Numbered from the stretch's first letter, positions 35,565 to 45,324 are shown. The stretch: DNA of 64,000 nucleotides from MED-G105 sp965263305 (GCA_965263305.1 OZ253666.1:2356001-2420000), one strand, 5' to 3'. Translations and numbers: made by a program. Notes: generated by a model from the sequence alone, not told the origin.

Positions 35565-36248
35565 ATGGATAAAGCAAATAATGACCCGGAAGCGTTGCCG
35601 AGGAAAAAGCGACGCGCTGGGGTGCGTGGTCGGTTGAAACGCGCGGTTGCGAAAACCGCCCCACAATTTGCGCATTTTCTGGGCGGACCGCTCGCCGGCG
35701 CCGCCGCCGAAGCGCTCTCTCGGGTAATTTTGGGCGAGGCGGCGGCGGGGGAACCGATTGACGAAGAGGCTCTTGCCGTGACCCTCGAACAGGCTGGGCC
35801 GGCGCTGGCCGCTGACATTCGACGCGCGGAACAGGAGTTCCTGCTCGCCATGCGCGAGGCGGCGGTAGAGGAGCAGCGTCTGTTTACCGAGGACCGCGCC
35901 GATGCTCGTCGCCGGCAAATCGTCTTGGACGATTGGACTCCGTCGGTTTTGGGCGGTTTGATCATCGGCGGGTTTTTTGTCGTTTTGGGAGCAATGGTGG
36001 CGCGTCGATTGCCGGTAGGCACGGAGACAGAATTTTCTATCATGCTGGGCGCATTGGCGACGATGACCGCGGCGGTGGTGAACTACTTTTTTGGTTCGTC
36101 AGCCGGGTCGCGCGAAAAGACGCGTTTGCTCACGCCCTCTCATAGCCTAACACCGTTTTCTGATTCGCAAGCGGGATTTTCCGATGATCGGCAAAGCCCC
36201 CGCGATGTGGCGAGAGCGGCGCTCTTTGAGCGCGATCATAATGAATAG
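35565..36248 (+). CDS. Holin-like (3TM family) membrane protein
   Basis: About 227 residues from the ATG at 35565, which follows ACGGAGAC. The order of elements fits the 3TM holin family: a first amphipathic/hydrophobic stretch (FAHFLGGPLAGAAAEALSRVILG), a helical acidic linker (AEQEFLLAMREAAVEEQRLFTEDRADARRRQIV), two transmembrane helices (VLGGLIIGGFFVVLGAMVA, SIMLGALATMTAAVVNYFFG) and the conserved ending FFGSSAGSREKTRLL. Holins form membrane lesions that release endolysins from phage or GTA-producing cells. No phage structural genes flank it, so it is an orphan holin; a transglycosylase is encoded 1.4 kb downstream. A longer reading from 35463 is possible but less likely. Confidence 0.7.
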   Translation: MDKANNDPEALPRKKRRAGVRGRLKRAVAKTAPQFAHFLGGPLAGAAAEALSRVILGEAAAGEPIDEEALAVTLEQAGPALAADIRRAEQEFLLAMREAAVEEQRLFTEDRADARRRQIVLDDWTPSVLGGLIIGGFFVVLGAMVARRLPVGTETEFSIMLGALATMTAAVVNYFFGSSAGSREKTRLLTPSHSLTPFSDSQAGFSDDRQSPRDVARAALFERDHNE

Positions 36249-36300
36249 GTGAGCGGCGCGCTTCGCACGGCATTTGTGAGACCTTTGCGCCGCTGATTGA

Positions 36301-37506
36301 ATGCGTATGAGTAGCAATAGATCCCCAGCCACTATCGCCATCGTCGGCGGCGGCGTTATCGGCTTGTCGATCGCGTGGCGGCTGGCGGTGTCTGGTCGCG
36401 AGGTCATTGTGATTGATGCGCAAGCGGATAAACCACCTGCGACCTTGGCCGCCGCCGGCATGTTGACGCCTTCATTTGAGGCGATCCCTTGCCTAGTCGA
36501 TAGCGATTTTAAGTTGACGGGGATTGAAAAAACGCTTTTTGAGTTCGGCCAATCGAGCCTTGCTCTTTGGCCAAATTTTGCCGAATGCCTTCAGGCGACG
36601 AGCGGTCTTGATATTGATTTCCGGCTCAATGGCGTCTTGGGGGTTGCAACAAGCGCTCAAATGGAAAGCGATGCCCAGCGCCAAACAGCGACACTCCAAA
36701 AAGCAGGTGTTGAGTGTACTTTTCTTGATGCGGGTGCGATGCGTGAACAGGCGCTCGGTTTCGGTCAAGATGTTATAGGTGGTATACTAACGAAAAAAGA
36801 AGGGCAGGTTGACCCTCTCTTGGTGCACAGGGCATTGTCGCAGATCGTGCGCCGTGCAGCCGAGATCATCCCACAACCGGTCGAACAGATGCGCGGCGGG
36901 GAAAACGGGCTGGTGTTAGATTTAGCCGCGTCCGAGAAGGAGCCCGCGACAACCCTTGAAGTCGGTGCTGTTGTGATCGCTGCGGGCGCTTATGCCACGT
37001 CAATCCTAGCGACGCTTGGCGTGTCTCTCGGAGATGCATTGCGTCCCGTCAAAGGTGAAGCGCTCGCCTTGTCCACAGCCACGCTTGACGGGGCGGGAAT
37101 TCCGGAGACGGTTATTCGCGCGCGCGACCTTTATCTGTGTCCGAAAAAAGACGGCCGGTTGATCATCGGCGCCACAGAAGTCGAGGGGCGTACGGATCAC
37201 CGTCCAGAGGATGACGCCATTGAAGCGTTGCGCAAGCGGGCCGTTTCATTGTTGCCGGCCCTTGGCGATTGCGTAGAGATTTCCCGCTGGGCCGGGTTGC
37301 GGCCGGGATCGCGCGATCGTGCGCCGCTCATCGGGCGGGCGCAAGGGGCCCCTGATGGGGTGTTCGTCGCCCTCGGCGCTTATCGCAATGGCATCCTATT
37401 TGCGCCGGCGATCGCCGATTTGGTCGAGGTCTTGGTGAATAACCGTGAACAGACTGATGCAACAAAGGTCGCCCTAAGCGCTTTCAACCCCAGTCGGTTT
37501 GGCTAG
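36301..37506 (+). CDS. thiO: Glycine oxidase ThiO
   Basis: A 401-residue DAO-family flavoenzyme. FAD-binding motif IAIVGGGVIGLSIAWRLAVSG is followed by ATLAAAGMLTPSFEA, the DAO-type contact typical of ThiO, then KEGQVDPLLVHRAL. C-terminal features are RPVKGEALAL, the YLCPKKDGRLIIGATEVEG block, RWAGLRPGSRDRAPLIGRA and GAYRNGILFAPAIADLV. It oxidises glycine to iminoglycine for the thiazole half of thiamine. No other thiamine gene is nearby. The frame starts at ATG 36301, with a second in-frame ATG two codons later. Confidence 0.9.
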   Translation: MRMSSNRSPATIAIVGGGVIGLSIAWRLAVSGREVIVIDAQADKPPATLAAAGMLTPSFEAIPCLVDSDFKLTGIEKTLFEFGQSSLALWPNFAECLQATSGLDIDFRLNGVLGVATSAQMESDAQRQTATLQKAGVECTFLDAGAMREQALGFGQDVIGGILTKKEGQVDPLLVHRALSQIVRRAAEIIPQPVEQMRGGENGLVLDLAASEKEPATTLEVGAVVIAAGAYATSILATLGVSLGDALRPVKGEALALSTATLDGAGIPETVIRARDLYLCPKKDGRLIIGATEVEGRTDHRPEDDAIEALRKRAVSLLPALGDCVEISRWAGLRPGSRDRAPLIGRAQGAPDGVFVALGAYRNGILFAPAIADLVEVLVNNREQTDATKVALSAFNPSRFG

Positions 37507-37625
37507 GCCGCAGGAGCGTCGCATGAGCCCTCGTCATTGCCTCCTGCGTTAGCATTCTATTGAGATCGCTGTGGGATAGTTAACGGATATTACCCCGTTT
37601 TTGCCAGTCGACGGAAAGGGACCCT

Positions 37626-38582
37626 ATGGCGGGCGCATCTGAGATTAACGCGGCAGGCGCGTCACTGAGTGTTTCATCCGCTCTGACCACCGCATCACAG
37701 CGAACGGGCGCGGATTTTGACTACCTCTATAAAGTCGCACTGCGCGAGAGCAGCCTGAACCCTGCCGCGAAAGCAAAGACCTCGAGCGCCGCGGGGCTTT
37801 TTCAGTTCATCGAACAGACCTGGCTTGGCACGGTGAAAACCTATGGCGCGCGACATGGCCTTGCTGATGAAGCGAGCGCCATTACCAGGGGTGCGAACGG
37901 ACGTTTCACGGTTTCTGATCCGGCGCAAAAGGAGAACATCCTGGCGCTGCGCTTTGATTCAGAAAAAGCGTCCCTTCTGGCCGGTGAGTTGGCCAATGAA
38001 AATCGACGTTTCCTGGAAAAAGCGCTTGGGCGCAACGTTCAGCCAGCAGAAGTTTATGCGGCTCATTTCTTAGGGCCAGCCGGCGCCGCAAAGCTGCTCT
38101 CCGCCCCGGCGAATGCAGAGGCGGCGGCGCTCTTTGGCGCGGCGGCCACAGCGAACAAACCTGTCTTTTTCGATGGCGCCCGGGCGAAAACGGTCTCTGA
38201 AGTAATCGGTGATTTTGAACGCACAATCAGCAGCGCGTCTGCCGCGCTCCAGAGCATGCCTCAAGCGGAGCAGTTTCAACCTTCCATATCGCGCGTTTTG
38301 CCGGAACTTTCAGATACGAGCGCCGTTAGCGCGCAACGATCAGATCGTAGCGATCAAAACGTCGCTGTATTTGCCAGACCGGAGGGGCGTCTTCCCGATC
38401 CTGCATCACGGGTAAGCGCGCGCCTTCAAAATAACAATGCGTCAATCGGGGTCAATATCGCTGATCTCAGCCGTCTCGCCGACGCAACGGGCGCCCCGCC
38501 CCTTGCCTTTGTTGTTCTCCAAGCGCTTGACCCGACGCTCCTTAATCGTGATACAGAGCGTTATTCCAACAATACGCGTTAA
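37626..38582 (+). CDS. Lytic transglycosylase-like (SLT) protein
   Basis: A 318-residue protein whose residues ~20-70 show the soluble lytic transglycosylase start: DYLYKVALRESSLNPAAKAKTSSAAGLFQFIEQTWL, with the catalytic Glu in RESSLNP. The following ~110 residues are helical and include VYAAHFLGPAGAAKLL, typical of alphaproteobacterial SLT relatives. No signal peptide is visible, so export would need another route, such as the flagellar system or cell lysis with the holin-like protein encoded upstream. The C-terminal half is polar and probably disordered. It would cleave peptidoglycan between MurNAc and GlcNAc. Confidence 0.78.
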   Translation: MAGASEINAAGASLSVSSALTTASQRTGADFDYLYKVALRESSLNPAAKAKTSSAAGLFQFIEQTWLGTVKTYGARHGLADEASAITRGANGRFTVSDPAQKENILALRFDSEKASLLAGELANENRRFLEKALGRNVQPAEVYAAHFLGPAGAAKLLSAPANAEAAALFGAAATANKPVFFDGARAKTVSEVIGDFERTISSASAALQSMPQAEQFQPSISRVLPELSDTSAVSAQRSDRSDQNVAVFARPEGRLPDPASRVSARLQNNNASIGVNIADLSRLADATGAPPLAFVVLQALDPTLLNRDTERYSNNTR

Positions 38583-38596
38583 AAAATGCCTGCCTA

Positions 38597-39454
38597 TTAC
38601 TGACAGGGGGTAAGAACGACGCCTGGCGGTAACTGGGTTTTCTCATCACCGCATGCGCCGGTGAAATGCGCCGTATCGGCGCCCGTCGCAGTGGCGAGGT
38701 TCGCGCCATTTAGGACGGCCTTCGAAAAATCAGCATGGGCAATATCGGCGCCGGCGAAAGAGGCATTTGATAGTTCGGCGCGCCGAAAATTCGCTGCTCT
38801 GAGGTCAACGGCATCGAATTTCGCGTTTACCAATGTGGCGTCAGTAAAACGAGCCGCTGCGGCGAACCCGCCAATAAAGTCCGTATCAGTTGCATCGGAT
38901 CCCGAAAGGCTTGCTTTGGTAAGATCCGCGCCGCGGAAAATACCGCCCTTTAGATTGCTCGCGCGCAAGGCCGCGGTGCGTAGATCGGCGCCGGTGAAGT
39001 CAGCCTCTGGAATGATCGCCGCGTTTAGGTTCGCACCCTCCATGCGTGCTTTTTTGAAATTCACATTTGGACCCTCGGCGCCTTCGAAGACGGCGCCGTC
39101 AAGCAACGCATTTAGAAAAATCGCTTTTTTGACTTCGGCGGCTGCAAATCCGCCGCCCTCCGCTTTGAGATTGGTATGGTCAACATCGACCAACATTGGT
39201 GAAATATATGGTGCGTCAAAATCAATTTCCGTCTCGCCGAGGTTAAAATCCGGCGCTTTGATATCGACTCTGTCGAGGGCGCGGGAAATGCTGGGCGCGA
39301 TTTCGTCGGCAGAATTAAGCGTGCCGGTGATAGCCCCCACCGCGCTGTCAATCGGATTCACTCGTCTGCCGCCTGTGCGTTCTGCAACCAGGTTGGTGAC
39401 TAGGGTAAAGATAATGACCATCCCAAGAAGGATAAGGAGGAGCAGACGAAACAT
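38597..39454 (-). CDS. Membrane-anchored pentapeptide-repeat protein
   Basis: A 285-residue protein with an N-terminal transmembrane segment (LLLLILLGMVIIFTLVTNL). From ~residue 95 on there are repeated A(D/N)LxxA-type pentapeptides: DLRTAALRASNLKGGIFRGADLTKASLSGSDATDTDFIG, DLRAANFRRAELSNASFAGADIAHADFSKAVLNGANLATA. These form a right-handed quadrilateral beta helix. No partner is evident, and the C-terminus has a Cys pair (FTGACGDEK, LTPC). It converges on the transglycosylase gene with a 14-bp gap. Confidence 0.85.
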   Translation of the reverse strand: MFRLLLLILLGMVIIFTLVTNLVAERTGGRRVNPIDSAVGAITGTLNSADEIAPSISRALDRVDIKAPDFNLGETEIDFDAPYISPMLVDVDHTNLKAEGGGFAAAEVKKAIFLNALLDGAVFEGAEGPNVNFKKARMEGANLNAAIIPEADFTGADLRTAALRASNLKGGIFRGADLTKASLSGSDATDTDFIGGFAAAARFTDATLVNAKFDAVDLRAANFRRAELSNASFAGADIAHADFSKAVLNGANLATATGADTAHFTGACGDEKTQLPPGVVLTPCQ

Positions 39455-39593
39455 GGCGCACGCTCAGGATTTTCTATACAAAAGAAGAAATGTAGCGCCC
39501 GGGGGTCAATTTGCGATTAACTAATAACGCTCAATTGACCATGGATTTAAAGAAATTCTTATTGAATTCCGCTCGCCGCTTTCGCTATTCCGG

Positions 39594-42500
39594 CTAAGAA
39601 CACCCGGTGGAGTGCCCGCAGCTGTCACATCGCAAGCACGAGCCGTTTCGAACCAACGTGAATTGGCCGCATTCAGGGCAGGCGTCCCCTTCGTACCCTT
39701 TGGCGCGGGCAATACGATCAGGGCCCATCGGTGATGCTAGGCTGCCTTTGGGCGCCTTTTGGCCCGTCGATTGATTAACGGCATCGGCAAGGCGGGCGAT
39801 CTGCGCCTCGATTTCAGTCGGATCAGATGGAGGCTCATCTATCGCTTCGCCATCAGACGTGATGGATATGTCAGCGTTTTCGTCGCCTTCTTCGTCGGTA
39901 TTCGTTTGTTCTTTTTGGCGGAAACGCTCAAAGTCGCCGCCGCGCAACACCACCAAATTGTCGCTTACTGTCGATCGGCTGAAACCTTTTGAAATCAACC
40001 GCGCCGCTTCTTCCTGAACCTTTTCCCGCGTCACCCCCCGACCAATCGCGTGGACGTCAGAATCATCCGGGTCCACATGGGCGAGATCGGAGCGGCCAAG
40101 GTACGAGATCGCTAATTCCCGGAACAGATAATCGAGGATCGACGTCGCGTGCTTGATATGATCATTCCCCCCGACCGGGCCTGATGGGTCAAAACGGGTA
40201 AAGACATAGGCGTCCACGAATTCCTCTAACGGTACGCCGTATTGAAGGCCAAGGGAAATCGCGATGGCGAAGTTATTCATCAAGCTTCGGAAGGCAGCGC
40301 CTTCCTTATGCATATCAACGAAAATCTCGCCTAACTCGCCGTCATCGAATTCGCCCGTGTGCAGATAGACTTTATGCCCGCCGACAATCGCTTTTTGAAT
40401 GTAACCCTTCCGCCGGTCCGGTAAGCGCCGACGACCGGGGGTGCGTTCGATAATGCGCTCAACAATCCGTTCTGCGACCACGCGTGATTTCTCGGTCGCT
40501 GGGGCGTCGCTAATCTCCTCGCCAATTGTGTCATCGTCATCTTCGTCATCGTGAAGAGCGAGGGCGGTTAGCGGTTGAGAAAGTTTGGACCCATCACGAT
40601 AAAGCGCGACCGATTTCAATCCAAGATCCCAAGCCTTGAGATAGGTACGCCCGCAATCAGCAATGCTTGCCTTTGCCGGTAAATTGGCGGTTTTCGAGAT
40701 ACCGCCGGAGATAAACGGTTGGCAGGCCGCCATCATCATCAGATGCGCGTCAATGGAAAGGGACCGTTCGCCAATGCGGCCGCAGGGGACCGCGCAGTCG
40801 AAGATTGGTAGATGGTCAATCTCAAGATGCGGCGCGCCCTCAAGGGTCATGGCGCCGCAGCAATATAAATTCGCTGCGTGAATATCCTCATCTGAAAACC
40901 CAAGATCACGCAATAGACCGTAACCGGTGTTTTCGCGTTGCTTTTCATCCAGTCCTAGAACGTTTTTGCAAAAATCGGCGCCAATGCTGTCAGGATGGAA
41001 AGCAAAGGTAATATCGAAGGCGTCCTTCAGACGTTCTTCCAAGGCGTCGAGGCGGGCTTTGTCAAAGCCTTCCCCCCGCAACAGGTCGTGGTTCACGCCA
41101 GGGGCATCGATTAATGTACCGCGTCCAGTTGCATAAAGCTTGATATCTTCAATTTCGTTGGCTTGATAACCGAGTTTTTTTAATGCGCGGGGGACGGATT
41201 GATTGACAATTTTGAAATGACCGCCGCCGGCGAGTTTTTTATACTTTACGAGGGAAAAATCGGGCTCGATACCCGTCGTATCGCAATCCATAATGAGGCC
41301 AATGGTCCCCGTCGGCGCGATCGCGCTCGCTTGGGCGTTGCGAAAACCGCTTATGCCGCCGAGCTCTTCCACCTCTGGCCAGATTTCTTGGGCGCGTTTA
41401 AAGAGGGCTGGCCACGGATGGGCCGTTTCGATGAAACGTTTGGGCGCCTTTGTCAGGCCCTCATACGCATCGCCATCATTTAAACCGATTGCGGCGCGGC
41501 GATGATTACGAATAACCCGCATCATGCTGTCGCGGTTTTCGAAATACCGTGGGAAAGGGCCAAGGGCTGCGGCCATTTCCGCCGAGGCCCGATAGGCCGC
41601 GCCCGTCATTAAAGAGGATATCGAAGCGGCGATAGCGCGGGCCTCGTCGCTATCATAGCCATAGCCAGCCGTCATCATCAGGGCGCCAATATTCGCAAAG
41701 CCGAGTCCCAAAGTGCGATAGGCGTGGCTGCGCTCCGCAATCAACGCGGATGGGTATTGCGCCATATGAACGGAAATCTCGAGGGTGACCGTCCATAACC
41801 TGGAAGCGTGTTCGAAGGAGACGATATCAAAACTGTCTTCGTCAAAAAACTTCAATGCGTTCAGGGAGGCGAGGTTACAGGCCGTATCGTCAAGGAACAG
41901 ATACTCTGAACAGGGATTAGAGGCGCGGATTTCTCCATCGTTCGCGCATGTGTGCCAGGCGTTGATCGTGTCGAGATACTGCAAACCAGGATCAGCGCAG
42001 CGCCATGCATTCTCGCAGATCGCCTGCCACAGATCGCGGGTTTTGATCGTTTTTTCTGGTTCGCCGGAAACGCGGCCGATCAAATCCCAATTTTGGTTCG
42101 TCTCTAGTTTTTCAAAGAACGCGTCGCCAACCCGGACCGAGTTGTTCGCATTCTGACCACTAACCGTACGATAGGCCTCTGAATCCCAGTCTACGTTGAA
42201 TATATCAGTTTCAATCTGATGGACGCCTTGCCGGGCTAGGCTGATAACGCGTTGGATCGTCGCTTCGGGCACGGCATCTTTGCGGGCCGCTTTAATCGCC
42301 GTGGCAAGAAGCTTGTTCTGCTCTGGGTCGGTGCGTTCTTCATCGGAAAGCGCCCAACAGGCGTCGAGGATTTTTGGCAGGTGGCGCGCGATAATGGCAG
42401 AGCCAGCGGCGAGGGCGGCGACTTTGTCTTCCTCTCGTGATTTCCAGCTGACGAATGCCTCAATATCAGGATGGTCCGCATCCAGAATGGCCATCTTGGC

Positions 42501-43331
42501 CGCGCGGCGAGTGACGCCGCCGGATTTTACCGCGCCCGCGGCGGCGTCGCCGATTTTTAAAAAGCTCATCAGGCCGGAGCTGTACCCGCCGCCCGATAGT
42601 GGTTCTCCCGCGCCGCGCAAGGTGGAGAAATTGGAGCCGGTGCCTGAACCGTATTTGAATAAAAGGCTTTCCCGGCGCCACAGGTCCATAATTCCGCCTT
42701 CGCCGACGAGATTGTCGGCGACAGACTGTATGAAACAGGCATGGGGTTGGGGGCGCTCATAGGCGGAGACGGATTCCTCCGTAACGCCGCTATCCGGGTC
42801 CACGTAATAATGCCCGGCGCCTTCACCCTCGATGCCGTAGGCCCAGTGAAGGCCGGTGTTAAACCACTGGGGGGAGTTCGGCGCGCCGATTTGGTGGGCG
42901 AGCATGTAGGTCATTTCATCGACAAAAACCTGCGCGGAGGTCTCGTCGTCGAAAAGGCCTTCTTTCCAGCCCCAATACCCCCAAGCGCCTGCAAGGCGAT
43001 GGAAGACGGCTTTGGCGCTGGTCTCTTGGCCAAATCTTTTGTCGGCTGGCCGTTTGGCGAGGGCGGCGACATGGGGGGCGGAGCGCTGCAGAAAAGCGGG
43101 AACGCCTTTTTCTGGCAGCCGGCGGACAACTGACGGCACGCCACTTTTGCGCAGATATTTCTGCGCCAAGATATCAACGGCGGTTTGGCTCCAGCTTTCA
43201 GGTGCTTCGATCTCGGCGGCGGTATGGAGGACCTCGCCGGAAATCGAGCGGATTTCGCTATCGCGAAGCGTAAAGTTCACCCCCGCTAGAGGGTCGTTCG
43301 TTGTCTTGGTGAAATGCCGTTCAAACCGCAT
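39594..43331 (-). CDS. nrdJ: Vitamin B12-dependent (class II) ribonucleoside-diphosphate reductase
   Basis: A 1245-residue class II reductase of the long type found in many alphaproteobacteria. Visible are PHACFIQSVADNLVGEGGIMDLWRRE, GSGTGSNFSTLRGAGEPLSGGG, NPCSEYLFLDDTACNLASLN (catalytic NPC-E loop), and SAIAPTGTIGLIMDCDTTGIEPDFSL. A C-terminal zinc ribbon (CPECGQFTLVRNGSCLRCDSCG) ends the protein. It makes deoxyribonucleotides using adenosylcobalamin without oxygen dependence. The 270-bp region upstream was searched by eye for a cobalamin riboswitch and NrdR boxes; neither was found. Confidence 0.97.
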   Translation of the reverse strand: MRFERHFTKTTNDPLAGVNFTLRDSEIRSISGEVLHTAAEIEAPESWSQTAVDILAQKYLRKSGVPSVVRRLPEKGVPAFLQRSAPHVAALAKRPADKRFGQETSAKAVFHRLAGAWGYWGWKEGLFDDETSAQVFVDEMTYMLAHQIGAPNSPQWFNTGLHWAYGIEGEGAGHYYVDPDSGVTEESVSAYERPQPHACFIQSVADNLVGEGGIMDLWRRESLLFKYGSGTGSNFSTLRGAGEPLSGGGYSSGLMSFLKIGDAAAGAVKSGGVTRRAAKMAILDADHPDIEAFVSWKSREEDKVAALAAGSAIIARHLPKILDACWALSDEERTDPEQNKLLATAIKAARKDAVPEATIQRVISLARQGVHQIETDIFNVDWDSEAYRTVSGQNANNSVRVGDAFFEKLETNQNWDLIGRVSGEPEKTIKTRDLWQAICENAWRCADPGLQYLDTINAWHTCANDGEIRASNPCSEYLFLDDTACNLASLNALKFFDEDSFDIVSFEHASRLWTVTLEISVHMAQYPSALIAERSHAYRTLGLGFANIGALMMTAGYGYDSDEARAIAASISSLMTGAAYRASAEMAAALGPFPRYFENRDSMMRVIRNHRRAAIGLNDGDAYEGLTKAPKRFIETAHPWPALFKRAQEIWPEVEELGGISGFRNAQASAIAPTGTIGLIMDCDTTGIEPDFSLVKYKKLAGGGHFKIVNQSVPRALKKLGYQANEIEDIKLYATGRGTLIDAPGVNHDLLRGEGFDKARLDALEERLKDAFDITFAFHPDSIGADFCKNVLGLDEKQRENTGYGLLRDLGFSDEDIHAANLYCCGAMTLEGAPHLEIDHLPIFDCAVPCGRIGERSLSIDAHLMMMAACQPFISGGISKTANLPAKASIADCGRTYLKAWDLGLKSVALYRDGSKLSQPLTALALHDDEDDDDTIGEEISDAPATEKSRVVAERIVERIIERTPGRRRLPDRRKGYIQKAIVGGHKVYLHTGEFDDGELGEIFVDMHKEGAAFRSLMNNFAIAISLGLQYGVPLEEFVDAYVFTRFDPSGPVGGNDHIKHATSILDYLFRELAISYLGRSDLAHVDPDDSDVHAIGRGVTREKVQEEAARLISKGFSRSTVSDNLVVLRGGDFERFRQKEQTNTDEEGDENADISITSDGEAIDEPPSDPTEIEAQIARLADAVNQSTGQKAPKGSLASPMGPDRIARAKGYEGDACPECGQFTLVRNGSCLRCDSCGHSTGCS

Positions 43332-43604
43332 GGAAGCTCATCGTCGCTAGGGAATGGGGCGCGCAACCAATCATAGGAGCTAAGACTGTCTGCGACTACT
43401 GCGAAACGCGGTGTAAGGCGGGTCGCAACAGACCTCAATTGGGTATTCTGATTGCGCGCTGCAACATCGACAAAATCTTTGTGATTTTAGATGGGGTCCG
43501 GCGCGGGATAGACGGGTTGGGCGGCCTATGCCATTAAATCGCCTGAGAATGATGTTGCAAGGTATGCACCTCAATCGCTGATGCCGGCGTGTTACGGAAT
43601 TTTG

Positions 43605-44018
43605 ATGTTAAAACAACTCTTTACCTGGTGGAACAGCACCACGTTTTCGACTTCGTTGACCCTTTGGAAGCGCGGCGCGACACTCGTCGGAAAGGACGAG
43701 CAGGGTAACCGGTATTTTGAAGAGCCGAACCCCAGCGCCTCGGATGGCCGAAAACGGCGTTGGGTTGTCTACCATGGCGTCGCAGAGGCCTCCCGCGTAT
43801 CGGCGGATTGGCATGGATGGCTCCACCATACCTTTGATGAGCCCCCGACGGAGGCGCCCTTACTGCGCCAGGAATGGGAGCAGGATCATCTTCCCAACAT
43901 GACGGGAACCCCGCTCGCCTACCACCCGAAGGGATCGCTTTCTCACCAGGGCGCTGACGGGGCGATTGACGCAGGCTACGAGGCGTGGTCGCCTGATAAC
44001 TCGGCATCTGACGCCTAG
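43605..44018 (+). CDS. NDUFA12-like complex I accessory subunit
   Basis: A 137-residue protein starting MLKQLFTWWNSTTFSTSL, with LWKRGATLVGKDEQGNRYFEE, RRWVVYHG and ASRVSADWHGWLHHTFDEPPTEAP, the full NDUFA12/B17.2 signature. In alphaproteobacteria this accessory subunit joins NADH:ubiquinone oxidoreductase at the inner membrane. The ATG at 43605 is preferred over one at 43581, since family members begin just before the LxxWW motif. It starts the ndufa12-mlaD-DUF2155 run, a gene order common in alphaproteobacteria with aat adjoining. Confidence 0.94.
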   Translation: MLKQLFTWWNSTTFSTSLTLWKRGATLVGKDEQGNRYFEEPNPSASDGRKRRWVVYHGVAEASRVSADWHGWLHHTFDEPPTEAPLLRQEWEQDHLPNMTGTPLAYHPKGSLSHQGADGAIDAGYEAWSPDNSASDA

Positions 44019-44048
44019 GCGTTCAAATGAAGCGATAGGGAGCGGGCC

Positions 44049-44576
44049 ATGAATAGAGACGGCGTATTCGAGACCCTGGTCGGTGTCGCGGTGATCATCG
44101 CGGCCGGCGTTTTCTTATTTTACGCCTATGGGGCGGCTGGAAAACGCCTTGGGGTTGGTTCCTATGAATTGAACGCTGTTTTCGGTCGGGTCGACGGCGT
44201 GACGGAAGGCGCTGAGGTGCGGATCGCTGGCGTAAAAGTCGGCGCTGTGGCCGCGTCCGCGCTCGACCCCGCCACCTATGAAGCCCGATTGACCTTCGCC
44301 CTCGATACAGATGTTCAAGTGCCGGAGGATTCCGTCGCCAAAGTCGCTGCGAACGGCGTTCTTGGCGGCGCTCATGTGTCCATCGAACCTGGCGCATCTG
44401 AGACCATGTTGTCCGCGGGTGACCAGATCATCCTCACCCAAGGCTCGGTTGATTTCGTGAGCCTCGCGGTACAAGCGTTCACAACCCCGACTGGGACAAG
44501 CGGCGGCGCGTCAAGCGATGGGGCAGTTGGCGGGCTAGCCGATCTGCCGTCATTTGATGATGAGCCCCAAGAATAA
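44049..44576 (+). CDS. mlaD: Outer-membrane lipid asymmetry protein MlaD
   Basis: A 175-residue MCE protein: transmembrane anchor (TLVGVAVIIAAGVFLFYAYG) then a single MCE domain (SYELNAVFGRVDGVTEGAEVRIAGVKVGAVAASAL ... TDVQVPEDSVAKVAANGVLGGAHVSIEPG) and the LTQGSVDFVSLAVQAF end that is diagnostic of short MlaD. It carries phospholipid in the periplasm. No mlaE or mlaF lies beside it; the four-gene MCE system at 26.9-30.4 kb is a separate locus. It follows the NDUFA12 gene by 30 bp. Confidence 0.92.
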   Translation: MNRDGVFETLVGVAVIIAAGVFLFYAYGAAGKRLGVGSYELNAVFGRVDGVTEGAEVRIAGVKVGAVAASALDPATYEARLTFALDTDVQVPEDSVAKVAANGVLGGAHVSIEPGASETMLSAGDQIILTQGSVDFVSLAVQAFTTPTGTSGGASSDGAVGGLADLPSFDDEPQE

Positions 44577-44592
44577 TCTTTGGAGAGACCTT

Positions 44593-45324
44593 ATGGTGCG
44601 CCGTATTTCGATTGATCAAAAAGTTCCAGCGAAACCAGTCGTCATCTTAGCCAGCGTTGCGGCGGCTGCGGCATTCGCGACGGCTGCGATCGCGCAAAGT
44701 GGCGAACTCAGCGATCTGTCTACCGTATCGCCAGCGACGGAATTGGAAGGCTTATCGGAAACGGCGTCAGACGGAGAGGTCGTTGAAGAGCTTAGTGAGC
44801 TTGACGCCCTGTCACGGACAACGCTTGATGATATCGAAGCGGTGCGCGCGCAATCAAAGCGCAAACCGGTCTCCGTCACAGTGCGGGCGCTGAATAAAAT
44901 TACCGCGAAGTACACCGACATTATCGTACCGATTGATTCAGCGGAGCGATTTGGATCGCTAACGATTGAAGCCCGTTTTTGCGATAAGCGCCCGCCGGAG
45001 GAATTTCCCGAAACAACCGCGTTTTTGCAAGTCTTTGACCGGGGGCAAGCCTTCCGTGGCGAGCAAACGGCTCTGATCAGAAGCGGTCCGCAGCAATTGG
45101 CTGAAACCGCCGATGACCATATCGCAGCGACGGAAAAAGCAACGAACTCTATTGCGCTGGCAAGCGCCTCCCTGGAATCTGTCGAGAATGACGACGATAC
45201 TGAAAAGGGCAACCAAGTATTCAGCGGCTGGATGTTCGCTTCTAGCCCGGCTTTGCACCCCCTCGAACATCCGGTTTACGATGTTTGGGTGATCGATTGC
45301 CTGACGGCTGTTGAAGAGAGCTGA
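44593..45324 (+). CDS. DUF2155-family secreted protein
   Basis: A 243-residue protein starting at ATG 44593 (after GGAGAGACC) with a signal peptide (VVILASVAAAAAFATAAIAQ). The DUF2155 core is KPVSVTVRALNKITAKYTDIIVPID, RFGSLTIEARFCDKRPPEEFPE, AFLQVFD and FSGWMFASSPALHPLEHPVYDVWVIDC. The family role is unknown. A ~70-residue acidic insertion around residues 170-200 is visible between the last two blocks. The 3' end overlaps the convergent aat gene by 49 bp. Confidence 0.88.
   Translation: MVRRISIDQKVPAKPVVILASVAAAAAFATAAIAQSGELSDLSTVSPATELEGLSETASDGEVVEELSELDALSRTTLDDIEAVRAQSKRKPVSVTVRALNKITAKYTDIIVPIDSAERFGSLTIEARFCDKRPPEEFPETTAFLQVFDRGQAFRGEQTALIRSGPQQLAETADDHIAATEKATNSIALASASLESVENDDDTEKGNQVFSGWMFASSPALHPLEHPVYDVWVIDCLTAVEES

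Noticed and set aside
43332..43604. Cobalamin riboswitch or NrdR box upstream of nrdJ
   Set aside because: No B12-box-like or paired NrdR-like repeat was found by eye on the minus strand.
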